From contig JAKJXP020000063.1 of NCBI GenBank assembly GCA_022225965.2, forward strand, positions 206,544-270,543: a stretch of DNA of 64,000 nt, given 5' to 3'. This DNA is from Diatrype stigma (Eukaryota > Ascomycota > Sordariomycetes > Xylariales > Diatrypaceae). A program made the position numbers and the translations under genes. The notes under the pieces are model-generated. The model had not been told where the DNA came from, searched no databases, and saw only the letters and a list, made by a program, of their open reading frames with translations. Positions 11,567-22,237 of this stretch are shown here, piece after piece (position 1 is the first letter of the stretch; each line of letters starts with the position of its first letter).

Positions 11567-12755
11567 TCAGCTAGCTACCTGGAGTGGCGGCGGCGTCGTC
11601 CAGAGAAGCTCAGAGGGCGCGTCGGGGTGCAAAGCTTCGTCTAACGCAGTGCAATCCAAGCTACCATCGACATTGGTGAAATGTGACAACAGAATTCGGT
11701 TTTGGGGGTCGAAGTGGGGAGGCTAGAATTGTAGGGTTTTGTCCAAGAGCCTTGTTGCAAGGGGGCGAAAGTCGGCCGAAGGTGCTGCGAATAGGGGGGT
11801 AGTAGATAGGCGGTGCTCACGAGACTGAATTCGACCCCGATGGGCCTGGCTCGGTTACGTGATCCTCTACCACGGGAACCCGTAAGCCAGATCTGGCTCC
11901 CCTTTGCTCTCGAGTAGCAGCTACACACAACTGTCGGGGCCCCTCAAAATGTGTCCTAGGGGTCGAATTGTCATTCTGGTGACTCCCAGTGGTGTATGAT
12001 GACCCTGTAGCTGTCCCAGGCTGCGTTAAGCTACCGTTTCGGCGGTCACTTCCAGGAAAGCATGGTACCATTGTTTCGAGCTCGCGGGATAGTTTGTCAT
12101 GTTGCTGTGGCATGTCGTCGTTGTCCTTCAACACGCTACCGATAGATCGTTTCTTCGTTGGCAACACCGCCAAAGGCAGCGGGGGCGGTGTAAGACCCCT
12201 GAAGCGACTGTCTGGACTGGACTTGAGGTCCAGATTGTTCAAGGCGGAAGTCGTGATGGTAGGTTCATTCGCTCCAAAAGGAGCGAGACGTTTAGTCAGA
12301 GGACGGAGGAACGGCCCTCGGGACTCCTGGCTGGAGTTGCATGCGTGCGTTTGTGCTATCTCCGAACCAGAATGTCTGCAACGAAGAGTAAGAATATATA
12401 TAATATTTTGGGAAACACAATACGAAATAGGACTCACGATGATTCACCTCGGGTAGACTGGTTCGACCAGCACTCCTCATCGTCGCTACAAGAGCGATCA
12501 TTACTTTGGGTTGCTTCATCCAGCCGTAGTTGGTCCATCTGTTCAGTACCAGTTGTTCATTCTTTCATTAGATGTATTCATGAGGCATAAGTATCCGGTG
12601 GAGTAGACCCTTTAAATAGAAATCCAGAGGTTGAACGAAACAGTTGTCTCTCGACTTGGTCTTACCAATCCCAAGCAGTCCATAAGCAGACAAATGCAGC
12701 AAACACCTGCCTCAGACTGGGCTTCTAATGCAAACTCAGTCCTGCCCAATGGCAT
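11567..12755 (-). CDS. Tentative four-exon gene, unknown function
   Basis: Model on the minus strand: exons 12755-12666, 12538-12438, 12375-11871 and 11722-11567, about 283 aa. The best-supported part is exons 2-3. A GTGAGT donor at 12437 and a TTGCAG acceptor at 12376 bound a 62-nt intron. They join an acidic Ser-rich start (MDQLRLDEATQSN..) in frame to a 168-codon Ser/Pro/Thr-rich exon. Exon 1 ends at a GTAAGA donor and exon 4 begins after a TCTAG acceptor; exon 4 reads PHFDPQNRILLSHF.. and stops at 11567. The donor of exon 3 (GTAGAG at 11870) was chosen only because it keeps frame. An alternative start is Met at 12538. No known domain was recognised. Part or all of this could be chance. 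Confidence 0.4.
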
Positions 12756-14529
12756 GATCGTCAGTCATTCGTGAGGAACTCCAACCCCAGAAGCCTCGGC
12801 CCGGACGGGCGAGGCCGCGGAGGCATGCACTGATCACCTGGTTCGATCTAATATCCCTGTTCTGCAACAGAGGTATAAGCTCCGCCAACAGTTCACACGC
12901 CCTGGAAAGGAAAAAGCTGCGTCGACATGTAAGCCACAGGAACACAAGATCAGCATAATGACATGTCAAGTTTGTTGTCCCTGGGCCTCGCCAGACGCGC
13001 TCCTCTGTATGATGGATAGGCGAGGGTTTGAAACTTAAAGCTTGATAACCAAAAAGGGAGGCTGCATAAAGATAGATGACCCCCGAGATAGCGGTATCCC
13101 TAGGTATTAGCTGCAAGGGCCCGCCCCTCCTATATCAGATGGCGATAGCCACATAGCGAATCGGAAGCCGATGGTGAATTAAGCATCCAATCAGGCAAAC
13201 CGCGGAACGGTGAGTATAGCCGTGGCAGCAGATAGTGAGGCCTACAGCCAGGAGATCGTGGCCGGTCAGCCTGGTTTCCCCTGACACATAACTGCATCTA
13301 CGACAATCCCTGTCCGTGCTGTATGACATTCCTGGGGCCCGGGAACTCACGAGCGAGGCACCACGTCGAACAGATTATAGCAAACCGGCCACATCCCAGG
13401 ACCGAGGGCTCGAGTTCAGGTTTCGTCATCGGGACATCATTGGGCTAGTCTCCGAAAGGGGCGAGGCGCCAGGTACCAGATGGCCAGAGATGCAATATAT
13501 ACGAAGCCGGCAAGGGAACTAGGTGGGTTACGACGCGGCGTGAGATATAGCCCGAGGCCTCGGGCTTGCAAACGGAAGCTGAATGCCGCATCAAGACGCC
13601 CGCAAAAGTAAAGTGGCAGGCAGGGTGGGACACCTCCACCACCAGGATGAGATTATGTCGGCGTCAGGGCAAGATCTGTGCACCATAGCACGTCTACTGT
13701 GTTTGCTTCTGTATTTTATCTTTGGTCAAACAGGTCGGTATCAGTTTGCATTCGGGGAAGGCTGCATCTATCAGACAACTCCGGTTCTACTAGGAAGCCA
13801 ACCCTCAAGACTAAGTGAGGCAATCAAGGGTACAATGAGGCTGGTGGGAACGATAGGCATTGGCGCATCCAACCCGAAACGGTTTATTCTCCAAGATGCT
13901 GCTCTCGACGTTGATCTGTAGACACAATAGCAGCAAATAGTTGCAGCTTGCAAATAGGTCGGCACAATTCGGAGTTATGTGCCAGTACGATAGAGGATGG
14001 CATCTGGAGTATGAAGGAAGGATGGGGTGTGATGAAGTCGTCGTGGCTGATTCACTGTCTCAGTATTGGGCCTGTCTTGGGAGGACGGGAGCGGGAGGCA
14101 GGAGTGGCAGGGAGGCACCATCATATGTATGTATGTATGTAGGTATGTATGTAGGTATATATGTAGGTATATATGTAGGTATGTATGTAACTATGTTGTA
14201 TGTAGGCACTTAACTTTCCGTATAATGACTACGCACGCTAAGTTCCGGCGCTAGTCATCTAGGTATCAGTGCCAAGAATCCACTTAAAAGGCTTATCGTT
14301 ATCGATTCACAGCCCTAGCGACTTTTCTTTTGGACGACGACATAATGGCGGGGTGTCTGTCCAATGCGACGCACTACCTACAACCTCTTCAATAACTACC
14401 TACTACCTACTTACATACTATGCCCACCTGAGCAGAACTGGCAGGTTGTCTATATTCTCCGGAGAACGCACGAGGGAATAGAGCCACATCCCAGGGTAGA
14501 CAGGCTACACAGTCAGACAGACAGACACC
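12756..14529. other. Intergenic; possible upstream exons, not resolved
   Basis: A 126-codon minus-strand ORF ending at 12736 has a strong acceptor-like pyrimidine stretch (TTTTTCCTTTCCAG near 12901). It may belong to the gene downstream, but no consistent exon chain could be built. The 3' part is the RIO2 promoter, with a GTAT/GGTA microsatellite. Confidence 0.4.
14124..14200. repeat. ATGT/AGGT microsatellite
   Basis: Tandem ATGT units interrupted by AGGT and ATAT for about 75 bp, roughly 330 bp upstream of the RIO2 start codon. Confidence 0.85.
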
Positions 14530-16041
14530 ATGAAGCTCGACTCGAAGGCGATGCGGCATCTCACTGCCGAGGACTGGCGAGTCCTGGCAGCAGTACGTTT
14601 CACCCCTCCCCCCACATTCCACCCTGTGAAGTTACACACCCAAGTCGGGAAGAAGAAGAAGAAGAACATGCCCGACTGACTCTGTTAACCCGAACAGGTC
14701 GAGATGGGCAGCAAGAACCACGAGATCGTGCCGCTGCCGCTGATCGAGAAGCTGGCGCGTCTCCGGGGCGGCGCGGGGTCGACGCGGCGGTCGATCTCGG
14801 CGCTGGCCAAGGTGGGGCTGATCTCGCTGCCGCGGGACGGGGGCCGCACGGGGGGCGGCAAGACGGGGTACGCGGGGTACCGGCTGACGTACGGGGGGCT
14901 GGACTACCTGGCGCTGCGGGCGCACTCGCAGCGCGGGTCCGTCTACTCGGTCGGCACGCGCATCGGCGTCGGCAAGGAGAGCGACATCATGGCCGTGGCC
15001 GACGACCGCGGCGTCCAGCGCGTGCTCAAGATCCACCGCCTCGGCCGCATCTCCTTCCGCACCGTGCGCCAGAACCGCGACTACCTGAACAAGAAAGGGG
15101 CCGGCGGCGGGGGCAGGGGGAAGGGGGACAACAGCAACAACGGCTCCTGGATGTACCTGTCGCGGCTCGCGGCCGAGCGCGAGTACGCCTTCATGCGGGC
15201 GCTGCGCGAGGAGGGGTTCCGCGTGCCCGAGCCGCTCGGCCAGAGCCGCCACACCGTGCTCATGGAGCTCGTCGAGGACGCCCTGCCCCTGCGCCAGGTC
15301 AGCGCCGTCGGCGACCCGGCCGCCCTGTACGCCGAGCTGATCGCCGTCATCCTGCGCCTCGCCCGCCACGGCCTGATCCACGGCGACTTCAACGAGTTCA
15401 ACATCCTGCTGAGGGAGGACAAGGTCAAGACGAAGAAGACGACGGAAGCGAAGACGGATCCCCATAGCGAAGCAAGCGACGAGCAACCACAATCACAACC
15501 ACAACAAGAACAAGAACTGGAAGAGGGGGAAGAAGAAACCCTCACCGCAACGCCCATCATCATCGACTTCCCGCAGATGGTGTCGATGGACCACGTCAAC
15601 GCCGAGATGTACTTCGACCGGGACGTGGCGTGCGTGAAGCGCTTCTTCTCCCGGCGGTTCCACTTCGAAGCCCAGGAGCCGGGCCCTTTCTTCCGCGACG
15701 CCAAGGCCCTCGTCGGCCGCGGCGGCGCCCGCCGCCTCGACGCCGCCGTCGAGGCCTCGGGCTTCACCAAGAAGATGCTCCGCGACCTCGAGGCCGCCAT
15801 CCGCGCCCAGCAGGAGGAGAAAGGGGTGGACTACCGGGGCGGAGAGGATTACGATGAGGCAGGGGGGCTCAGTGATTATGATGATGATCAAGATGAAGAT
15901 GATGAGGATGATGGTGGCGTTGCTGATGATGCCGATGCTAACGAAGAGAACATCGACGAGGGGGAATCTCGTGCCGAGGGAGAGACTGATAACCCCCCAA
16001 GGATAGACATGTCTAAGCTCTCAGTGCAGGATGATACATGA
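14530..16041 (+). CDS. RIO2: RIO2 atypical serine/threonine kinase
   Basis: RIO2 family ATPase/kinase of 468 aa, needed in other eukaryotes for final maturation of the 40S ribosomal subunit in the cytoplasm. Exon 1 (14530-14592) codes 21 residues (MKLDSKAMRHLTAEDWRVLA..), intron 14593-14697, then exon 2 (14698-16041). An N-terminal winged-helix region (about 1-95) precedes the kinase fold: Gly-loop GVGKESD (111-117), catalytic HGDFNEFN (about 249) and metal-binding IIDFPQM (about 310). About 45 Gln/Glu/Lys-rich residues are inserted between the catalytic loop and IIDFPQ, and a Gly-rich insertion lies near residue 150. The acidic Asp/Glu-rich tail is usual for the family. The front half of exon 2 is very GC-rich compared with the insertion and tail. 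The gene is convergent with the RRM gene. Confidence 0.96.
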
Positions 16042-16645
16042 TAGAAATGGTTGTCATTTTAATTGAGCAAAATTTGATACCCGCTACCCTTATTTCACCA
16101 TTGCCCGTTGTTATTCAAGAAACATCAGCTGAATGAAGAGGATTTTTTGGTCGCACCAGCAATTGGGGGTTTTGACACCCTGATACTATCATTTCAATCG
16201 CAAATGAAGGCTTTTAAGTGACGTAACAGGCACTGAAAACGAACCATGAAGTCACAACTCTAACAGGATGATATAAGTCAGTGCAAAATTGTATCAATAC
16301 TCTCCTATGATAATAGCTATAGTGAGCCTATCTATGGGAGTATGGATACAATGGTCCTTCTCGATATGAAATTCTTCTCCTCGTTCACACCCCAACTTTT
16401 TGGTAGACATAAGAAATAGACCGTAACCCTTCCTCTGGGTGCAGACCTCTCTGCAAATGACATAGTCGTAAGGTGAGATACTCACAAGAGTCATCTGTCA
16501 GTTCCGACCAGACAAAATTACTTCTCGAAAACGCAACAAAAACCATAATCGATCTGACCGACAATCATACCACCACGGCATAAATGTACCAGATTGTAAT
16601 GGGGTTGGGTATAGAAACAGGCATAGGAATCAAGAACAGTTGCCC
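16042..16645. other. Convergent 3' intergenic region
   Basis: About 600 bp between the stop codons of RIO2 (+) and the RRM gene (-). AT-rich, and presumably holds both 3' UTRs and poly(A) sites. No ORF of interest. Confidence 0.7.
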
Positions 16646-18635
16646 TTAATCCGCCTTTTTCACCGGAGAAGTGTGAGAACTTCCATGTTCACCCAGAGGA
16701 GAGTTCACCTGGATCGTAACACCCTCGTCATCCTCCGAACCATCCTCCGAAGTGGCAGTGTTGACATTGGCAACACTGCTTGGTCTATGGAGGGATGGTT
16801 AGTCTCAGCCTTGGCGACCATGAGGGCCGCGAAAATGGCGAGGGGCATGGTAGTACTCAAGTGTGGAACTTCCTGCACGGCTCGCACCCCCATTTCGGTA
16901 GCCATAGCTGGGGCCTCGAGTAGACCTAGAGAAATGGTATCAGTGAACTGTCACGAGTTGCCCAGGGGGGGTTATCATACGCAGCAGGTCTGAAACGGGG
17001 CTGGCCGTAGATGGTGGCGTGCATGCCAACAAGAGGAGTGCCATAAGCACCGACGTTGTACTCGTTCGTGCGGAATTGTCGACGCTCCGAGGTGATGCGT
17101 TTGAGTTCCTTCTGACTTGGGGTATCAGCATAACGAACCTGCAACGCTAGACCCTCATCGCCGAGTTTGTAGCCCGTAAAGTCCTTGATGACTTGGTCAC
17201 AAACCGCACGGGACTCGAAACTACACGTCTGTTTAGTTATATATACACTTGATCAGGTCTGGATACTCGACTTACCGTGCGAAGCCAACGCCACGGCTGT
17301 TACCCAAACTGTCTCGCAGGATCTTGCTCGACAAGATGTTGAAGCCGAGGAAGACGGCACCAAGTTCCTAAGTCACACATGTCAGCTGGTATCCAAAACT
17401 GCCAACGGGAGAGATCCATACAATCTCGGTCAAAGACTTGGGCAGATTGGAAAGGTACAGATTGGTAGACTGCTCGTCACCTTCAGCCTTGAGCCGCGAG
17501 TTGAACGACTCCTGGAATCGGTTAGTCCGGCGACGCAAAGGGGCCACTCCAGACACCGGGTTTCTGCTGACTCTGGCAAACCCGACTTCATATCCCAGTT
17601 GGAAAAAGCCACGAATGCACGTCTCAGAGTCCTGAATGTTCATGAATTTGGCGAACCCGAATCTGTGTCATATTAGCGAAGCATCCAGGGGAAGGAGGGA
17701 ACATGTATAGAAGCCTACCCCTTGCAAGCACCTGTCGCATTATCGATGATAGCCTTGGAAGTTTCGACCTGACCAAAGCGTTCTGCGTACTTCTTCAGAG
17801 TTTCGTCATCAGTAGTGGGGTGGAGCCCACGGATATAGACATTGCGATTGCCCGGGATTGCGTTGACCAGGCTCTGCTCGAGAGTCTTCATATTCTCCTG
17901 TGGGGTAAAGACAGCAGGAACCGCAGGTGGAATCGCCGGGTCACGCTTGAGAAGTGCCTCAAGATCGGTGTTGAAGACGTTGGTGACCGGAAAGAAGCCC
18001 TTGGGAATCTGAACAGTCCCATTGGCAACCTGCTGCGGGGACGGAGTGGTGTAGGTAGATCTCTCTGAAACGGCCACGTGGGTGTTCTGGTCACGAGTAG
18101 CCACGCCACCGAAGAAGGGCGTAGCTGGGGTTGACTCTGTGGTCGAGTAGCTAGATCGTCGGTTCTCAAGACCGGGGACTTCATGGGAGCCCGTGTCAGA
18201 GCGCTCCGGGACTCCAGCGCGGCCTGTTTGAACAGGCACAAACTGCATAGGCATGCCCATGGGGGGAGCTACTCCGTGGACATACGGATGGCCGTATACA
18301 GCAGATGGGTTCTCCGGAACCTGGCCATAGCCAGTGAAAGCAGGCACGCTAGCCGGTGGATAGCCCACAAAGTAATGTCCCTCGGGCGTAACATAGCCAG
18401 GGGGCACCATGGCGTTGTGGCCATGGATACCAAGACCTCCCATCTGGTTCACAACGGAGTTTATACCATTGTCAGCAACACGGTGGGCTGGCATCATGTT
18501 TGCGCCACTGATGTTGTGGCCACCAGAAACCTGGGCAGCCAGGTAGGAGGCAGGGATGGCGCTATTGGCGTTCGGCATAGCTCCGTGAGTACCGGCGGTG
18601 TACTTCTTGTCGGGATCGTTATAAGACACAGCCAT
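16646..18635 (-). CDS. Two-RRM RNA-binding protein (MSSP/RBMS-like), 6 exons
   Basis: Predicted RNA-binding protein of 565 aa. Exons: 18635-17719, 17662-17422, 17367-17276, 17220-16981, 16925-16857 and 16784-16646. All junctions keep frame and the introns are 55-72 nt. Residues 1-260 are low-complexity, rich in Gly/Pro/Ser/Tyr. RRM1 spans about 264-340, with RNP2 VYIRGL and RNP1 KGFGFAKF, the latter created across the exon 1/2 junction. RRM2 spans about 371-445, with RNP2 LYLSNL and RNP1 SRGVGFARF across the exon 3/4 junction. The tail ends SPVKKAD. The tandem RRMs resemble the MSSP/RBMS class, which suggests mRNA binding and post-transcriptional control; targets are unknown. The start is the ATG at 18635. 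An AG lies directly before it, so a leader intron is possible. The region upstream is a long CT-rich leader. Confidence 0.9.
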
Positions 18636-21600
18636 CTGATTGAAAAGTCATGATCAGTGATGCTCAAGCAAACGTGTATATGGTGCTGTGGTTGAACTAA
18701 GAGCAAATGTGGTATGTACGAGGATATGGGGGCGGTATTTGGAAGAGAGAAGGACCTCGGAATTCATAGGGATAATAGTAATGAAATCTAAGACATGGAG
18801 TGGCTCTTGGGGGCATGGACAGCGGTTGTGAATAGCTGGTGGGATTGAGGTTGGAATAACATGAAAATGAGGACGGTTTGAAGTGAGGCGAGCAATAGGG
18901 TAAGTATGTCATGGTACCATCCAAGCTTCCTTCCAGCATCCCATTTCTCCCTTTGGAGTAGTTCATTGGGAGGAAGCAGAAGTCATTTGCACCTGGGTTC
19001 CGAGGGTTCCTCCAATCATTCAATTAAGATTGGGGCAAGGCAGGACAGAAATTGTCAAAAGCAAGGGGTCGCCGATGGACAGAGGATAATGAGGCTTCAG
19101 GTGGACGCATGGGGATTGGAAGAGATGTCGGGAGGTGTAAGATTTCCGTGAATCACAATCTAGGATCACCAATGAACCTGGTGGTGCATGCCAACATACA
19201 TACCTTGTGCAGAAACCAAGTTCAGCAGGCGTAATCAGAATGGAGATATGATCTAGAGATGGTCAGTTGTCTACAATAGTAGGGTCAATGACAGCATAGC
19301 AGGGCCACAACTTGGTGGTCGAAGGGGAGTGAAGTATGTGTTAGAAAGGATCGGGACAGGTATCGACAATTGCTGGAAGAGTGGATATGACAAAGCATGA
19401 GAATGTCGGCAGTGGTAGATAGACGGTCATCAATGAGGAGGGTTACTATCTGTTAGGTTAGGTGGCCATGGAGTGTTGCCGACGACTGAATGGGTAGCAA
19501 TGTGGAAGTTGGGTGGAACTGGGATGGACAGTGGGTAACAAGAGCGTCTGATGCAGAATATTGTAATCCTGCTCAAGATTCCCCCACCACATGGTCTAGG
19601 TGCCGATAACAATGTTGTAGGATTTACAGACCTTGCAGGGTCTGACCGTGCCAATGCCGTGTTACCAAGACAGATGTGGATGAAGCGAGCGGTCACGAGT
19701 AAAATAGAGTAGCTAGAAAGCAAGATGAAGGGAAGGATTGAAGAGACCGTGATGATGAGAGGGTGCTGGATGAGTTGATGCTTATGCTGGAGTGGTAAGG
19801 AAGAGAGGATGGAGGACATCGGCGGGTCTGCGTTGGGAGGAAGCAGATAAGGTCACAGATTCAGGATTACTAACCGAAGGCCTCTAGAAGGAAGGCAGGA
19901 ACCTTGGAGATAGGCAGGCAAGCTTTAGGTAGAAACCGATCCGTAGGTAGCTTCCGGCAATGTCGGCAGTGGAGATGTTGATGTTGCAGGTTTCCAAGCC
20001 CTGGAGATGGAGCTGTAGGAAGGCGCCTTCAAGACAGTTCAAGATGTGATGATCGACAATGACGAGGATACTCAAAACCGAGGCAAGTGAGGCTACCAGT
20101 ATTGCAGACCAAGAAGGAGGACTGCAAAGAGTGGACAGGGAAGACAGGTAAGCCACTTGCAATGTGGTTTGGGAGATGGAGGAAGCCGATCCGATGATAG
20201 GAAGGGCAGAAGGAAGGGCAGAAGAAGGAAAACAGGTAGGTGGGTGGTAGTAATGGAGAAGGTCGACGGTAAAAGTAGCAGGTACGGAGCTGATTTAGTT
20301 GTAATTAACCTAGGAAGGCTGGCTGCGTACCAGATGGTACATACAATATGCTACATACCTGCCTAAGCGTCGATATTCACTTTTTAACCGATAGATAACA
20401 ATGGAATAATGGATTAATCAAGTGGTTGCCCAGCAGGATATCTCGTAGACTGGAAGGAGCGAATAGGCTAGCCTATAAGTATGCTTAGATTAAGCAGGAA
20501 AGTGACGTCGATGTCGGCACTCCAGTTGTTAAGGGCCAGTATGTCATGGCCACGGCCCTGGTTCACACCCTCGTGCCAGGTACCCAGGATCCTCGGAAGC
20601 CAAGTATATAGGTACCTAATGTCATATATGTCTGGCACGCTGGGGAACTGACAGAGATATCAGCAAGGTGGCTGATCGACTTGAACTCCTATCCAGTGTT
20701 GTTGACTGGATAGCATCAACAATAGGAACGCCCAGGTGTTTCTCCTATTGCCCCTATTGTGCACAGCAACCCCTGACCAGCACTCTAGGAATACCACCAG
20801 TAGCCGGGCTGCCGGGGTGGTGTTGACTCAAGCAGCCGATGACTTTGTATACTGCAGACAGCATAAGGCATGCGAAGAATAGACACGAGCTATTGGGTAC
20901 TACGCTGGTAGAAACGGATGTGGTGCATGTCCATTTGCCTTAAAGCAGGAAGTTAGCCTTAATACTATGGAAATGGGGTAGAACATAATACATTACACAC
21001 CAACGCTAGACCTCAGTGCTTAAGCAACAGTATTTTATATCCAATGCTACTTCCAGTATTCTATTGGTATACTCTTATAGACGGCAGCGATGATGGCTCG
21101 TGATTTCACTTTCAAACTAGTTGTAGCATAATAACCAAGTAGAAATCGTATGGTGCGTCTTCAAAGAGACCTTCAGCATAAAGGAGAGAAGTTTACATAC
21201 TATGTGAATGACAACGATGGAGGACGGATACTGCATGATAAAGCTATCACCGGAGTGCTGGTCGTAGGGAAGAGATATCATGCAAAGGCATATTCATTAT
21301 TCATCGAAGTTCCAGATCTTGTGGGCAAAGGGAAGGAAAAGGGTTAGTTATATGTTGTTAGTCCATGATACACATGGTAGCTAAACGACAAGGAAACATG
21401 CTATCAACACAAGACTACAGCAGAAGTCAGCTCTTGGAAACGTGGTAGGGTGCTTCTATATAAGCCTACTTTCCCGAGGGACCCTTCTTCCCTCCCACCC
21501 CAGCTGATAAGAGGTTATGGTTCACGAGTGTCGTGGGGTTCATGATTAGTCTAGCCATTGGTTTGAGACATCATCTAATGATTACCGACAATTATGATTA

Positions 21601-22237
21601 GGAATAGCTTCGGCTCTTACATCTCAAAGAGCCTTCTGCACGAGTATTCTGCTAGTAGCCTAGTAGCCTGCCTTGGACTTACCTTGGCTTATCAAGGGAT
21701 GTAAGAAGGTACTATTAACGCTGGTCTCATATCAAGCTCGCTGTCTTAGACTGTTAAGACAGACCAATATAAGCGCATCGATAATCGAGACAGAATGAGT
21801 ATTGGCCCTATTGGGTTATCGTCCGAAAAAATGCCTAACCCCCTATTGGCTTCTTTGAATCCCAGCTATCAACAGCACAACATCTTCGACGAGTATTATT
21901 TCATTACCACCTCTGTCAATAAAGCAGAACACAATCACGTACTATCATAGGGTTAAAGATTTAGGTGGGCAGCTTCATAAGTGGAATGTACTTTTTAAAG
22001 TAGGTAATCTATCGGTTCATTACGATTTATATACGACAATATGTTGAAGGGCCACGGGATTCGGTGGGATTGGCCAGAATATGTGTTAAGTTCAGATGAA
22101 GGGCCATCTAGTGTTCGCCCATTCCCTGGAAGATCAAATTAAAACCTTCCCCATGACTCCGACCGACAAACCATCCGTTTATATGTAAGTGCACATAAAT
22201 CGCTCGCATTGCTGACTATAGAAAAGCAACGTCTGCA
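18636..22237. other. Long leader/promoter of RRM gene, then intergenic
   Basis: Read on the minus strand, about 18636-20250 is pyrimidine-rich with several short upstream ATGs and no long coding frame. This is typical of a long 5' UTR of a regulatory gene. The part from about 20250 to 22237 is AT-richer, without a supported gene. One 65-codon plus-strand ORF at 21150-21347 is discussed under findings. Confidence 0.5.

Noticed and set aside
11989..12590. Plus-strand ORFs of 155 and 163 codons opposite the tentative 12 kb gene
   Set aside because: The minus-strand frame is longer and joins through good splice sites; the plus-strand frames have no consistent exon chain and an unusual Cys/Arg-rich composition.
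14364..15467. 367-codon plus-strand ORF overlapping RIO2
   Set aside because: Shadow of the GC-rich RIO2 exon; Ala/Arg/Gly/Pro-rich without domain, whereas the RIO2 frame holds all kinase motifs.
14632..15492. 286-codon antisense ORF over RIO2
   Set aside because: Antisense shadow of a GC-rich exon with few stops; no domain.
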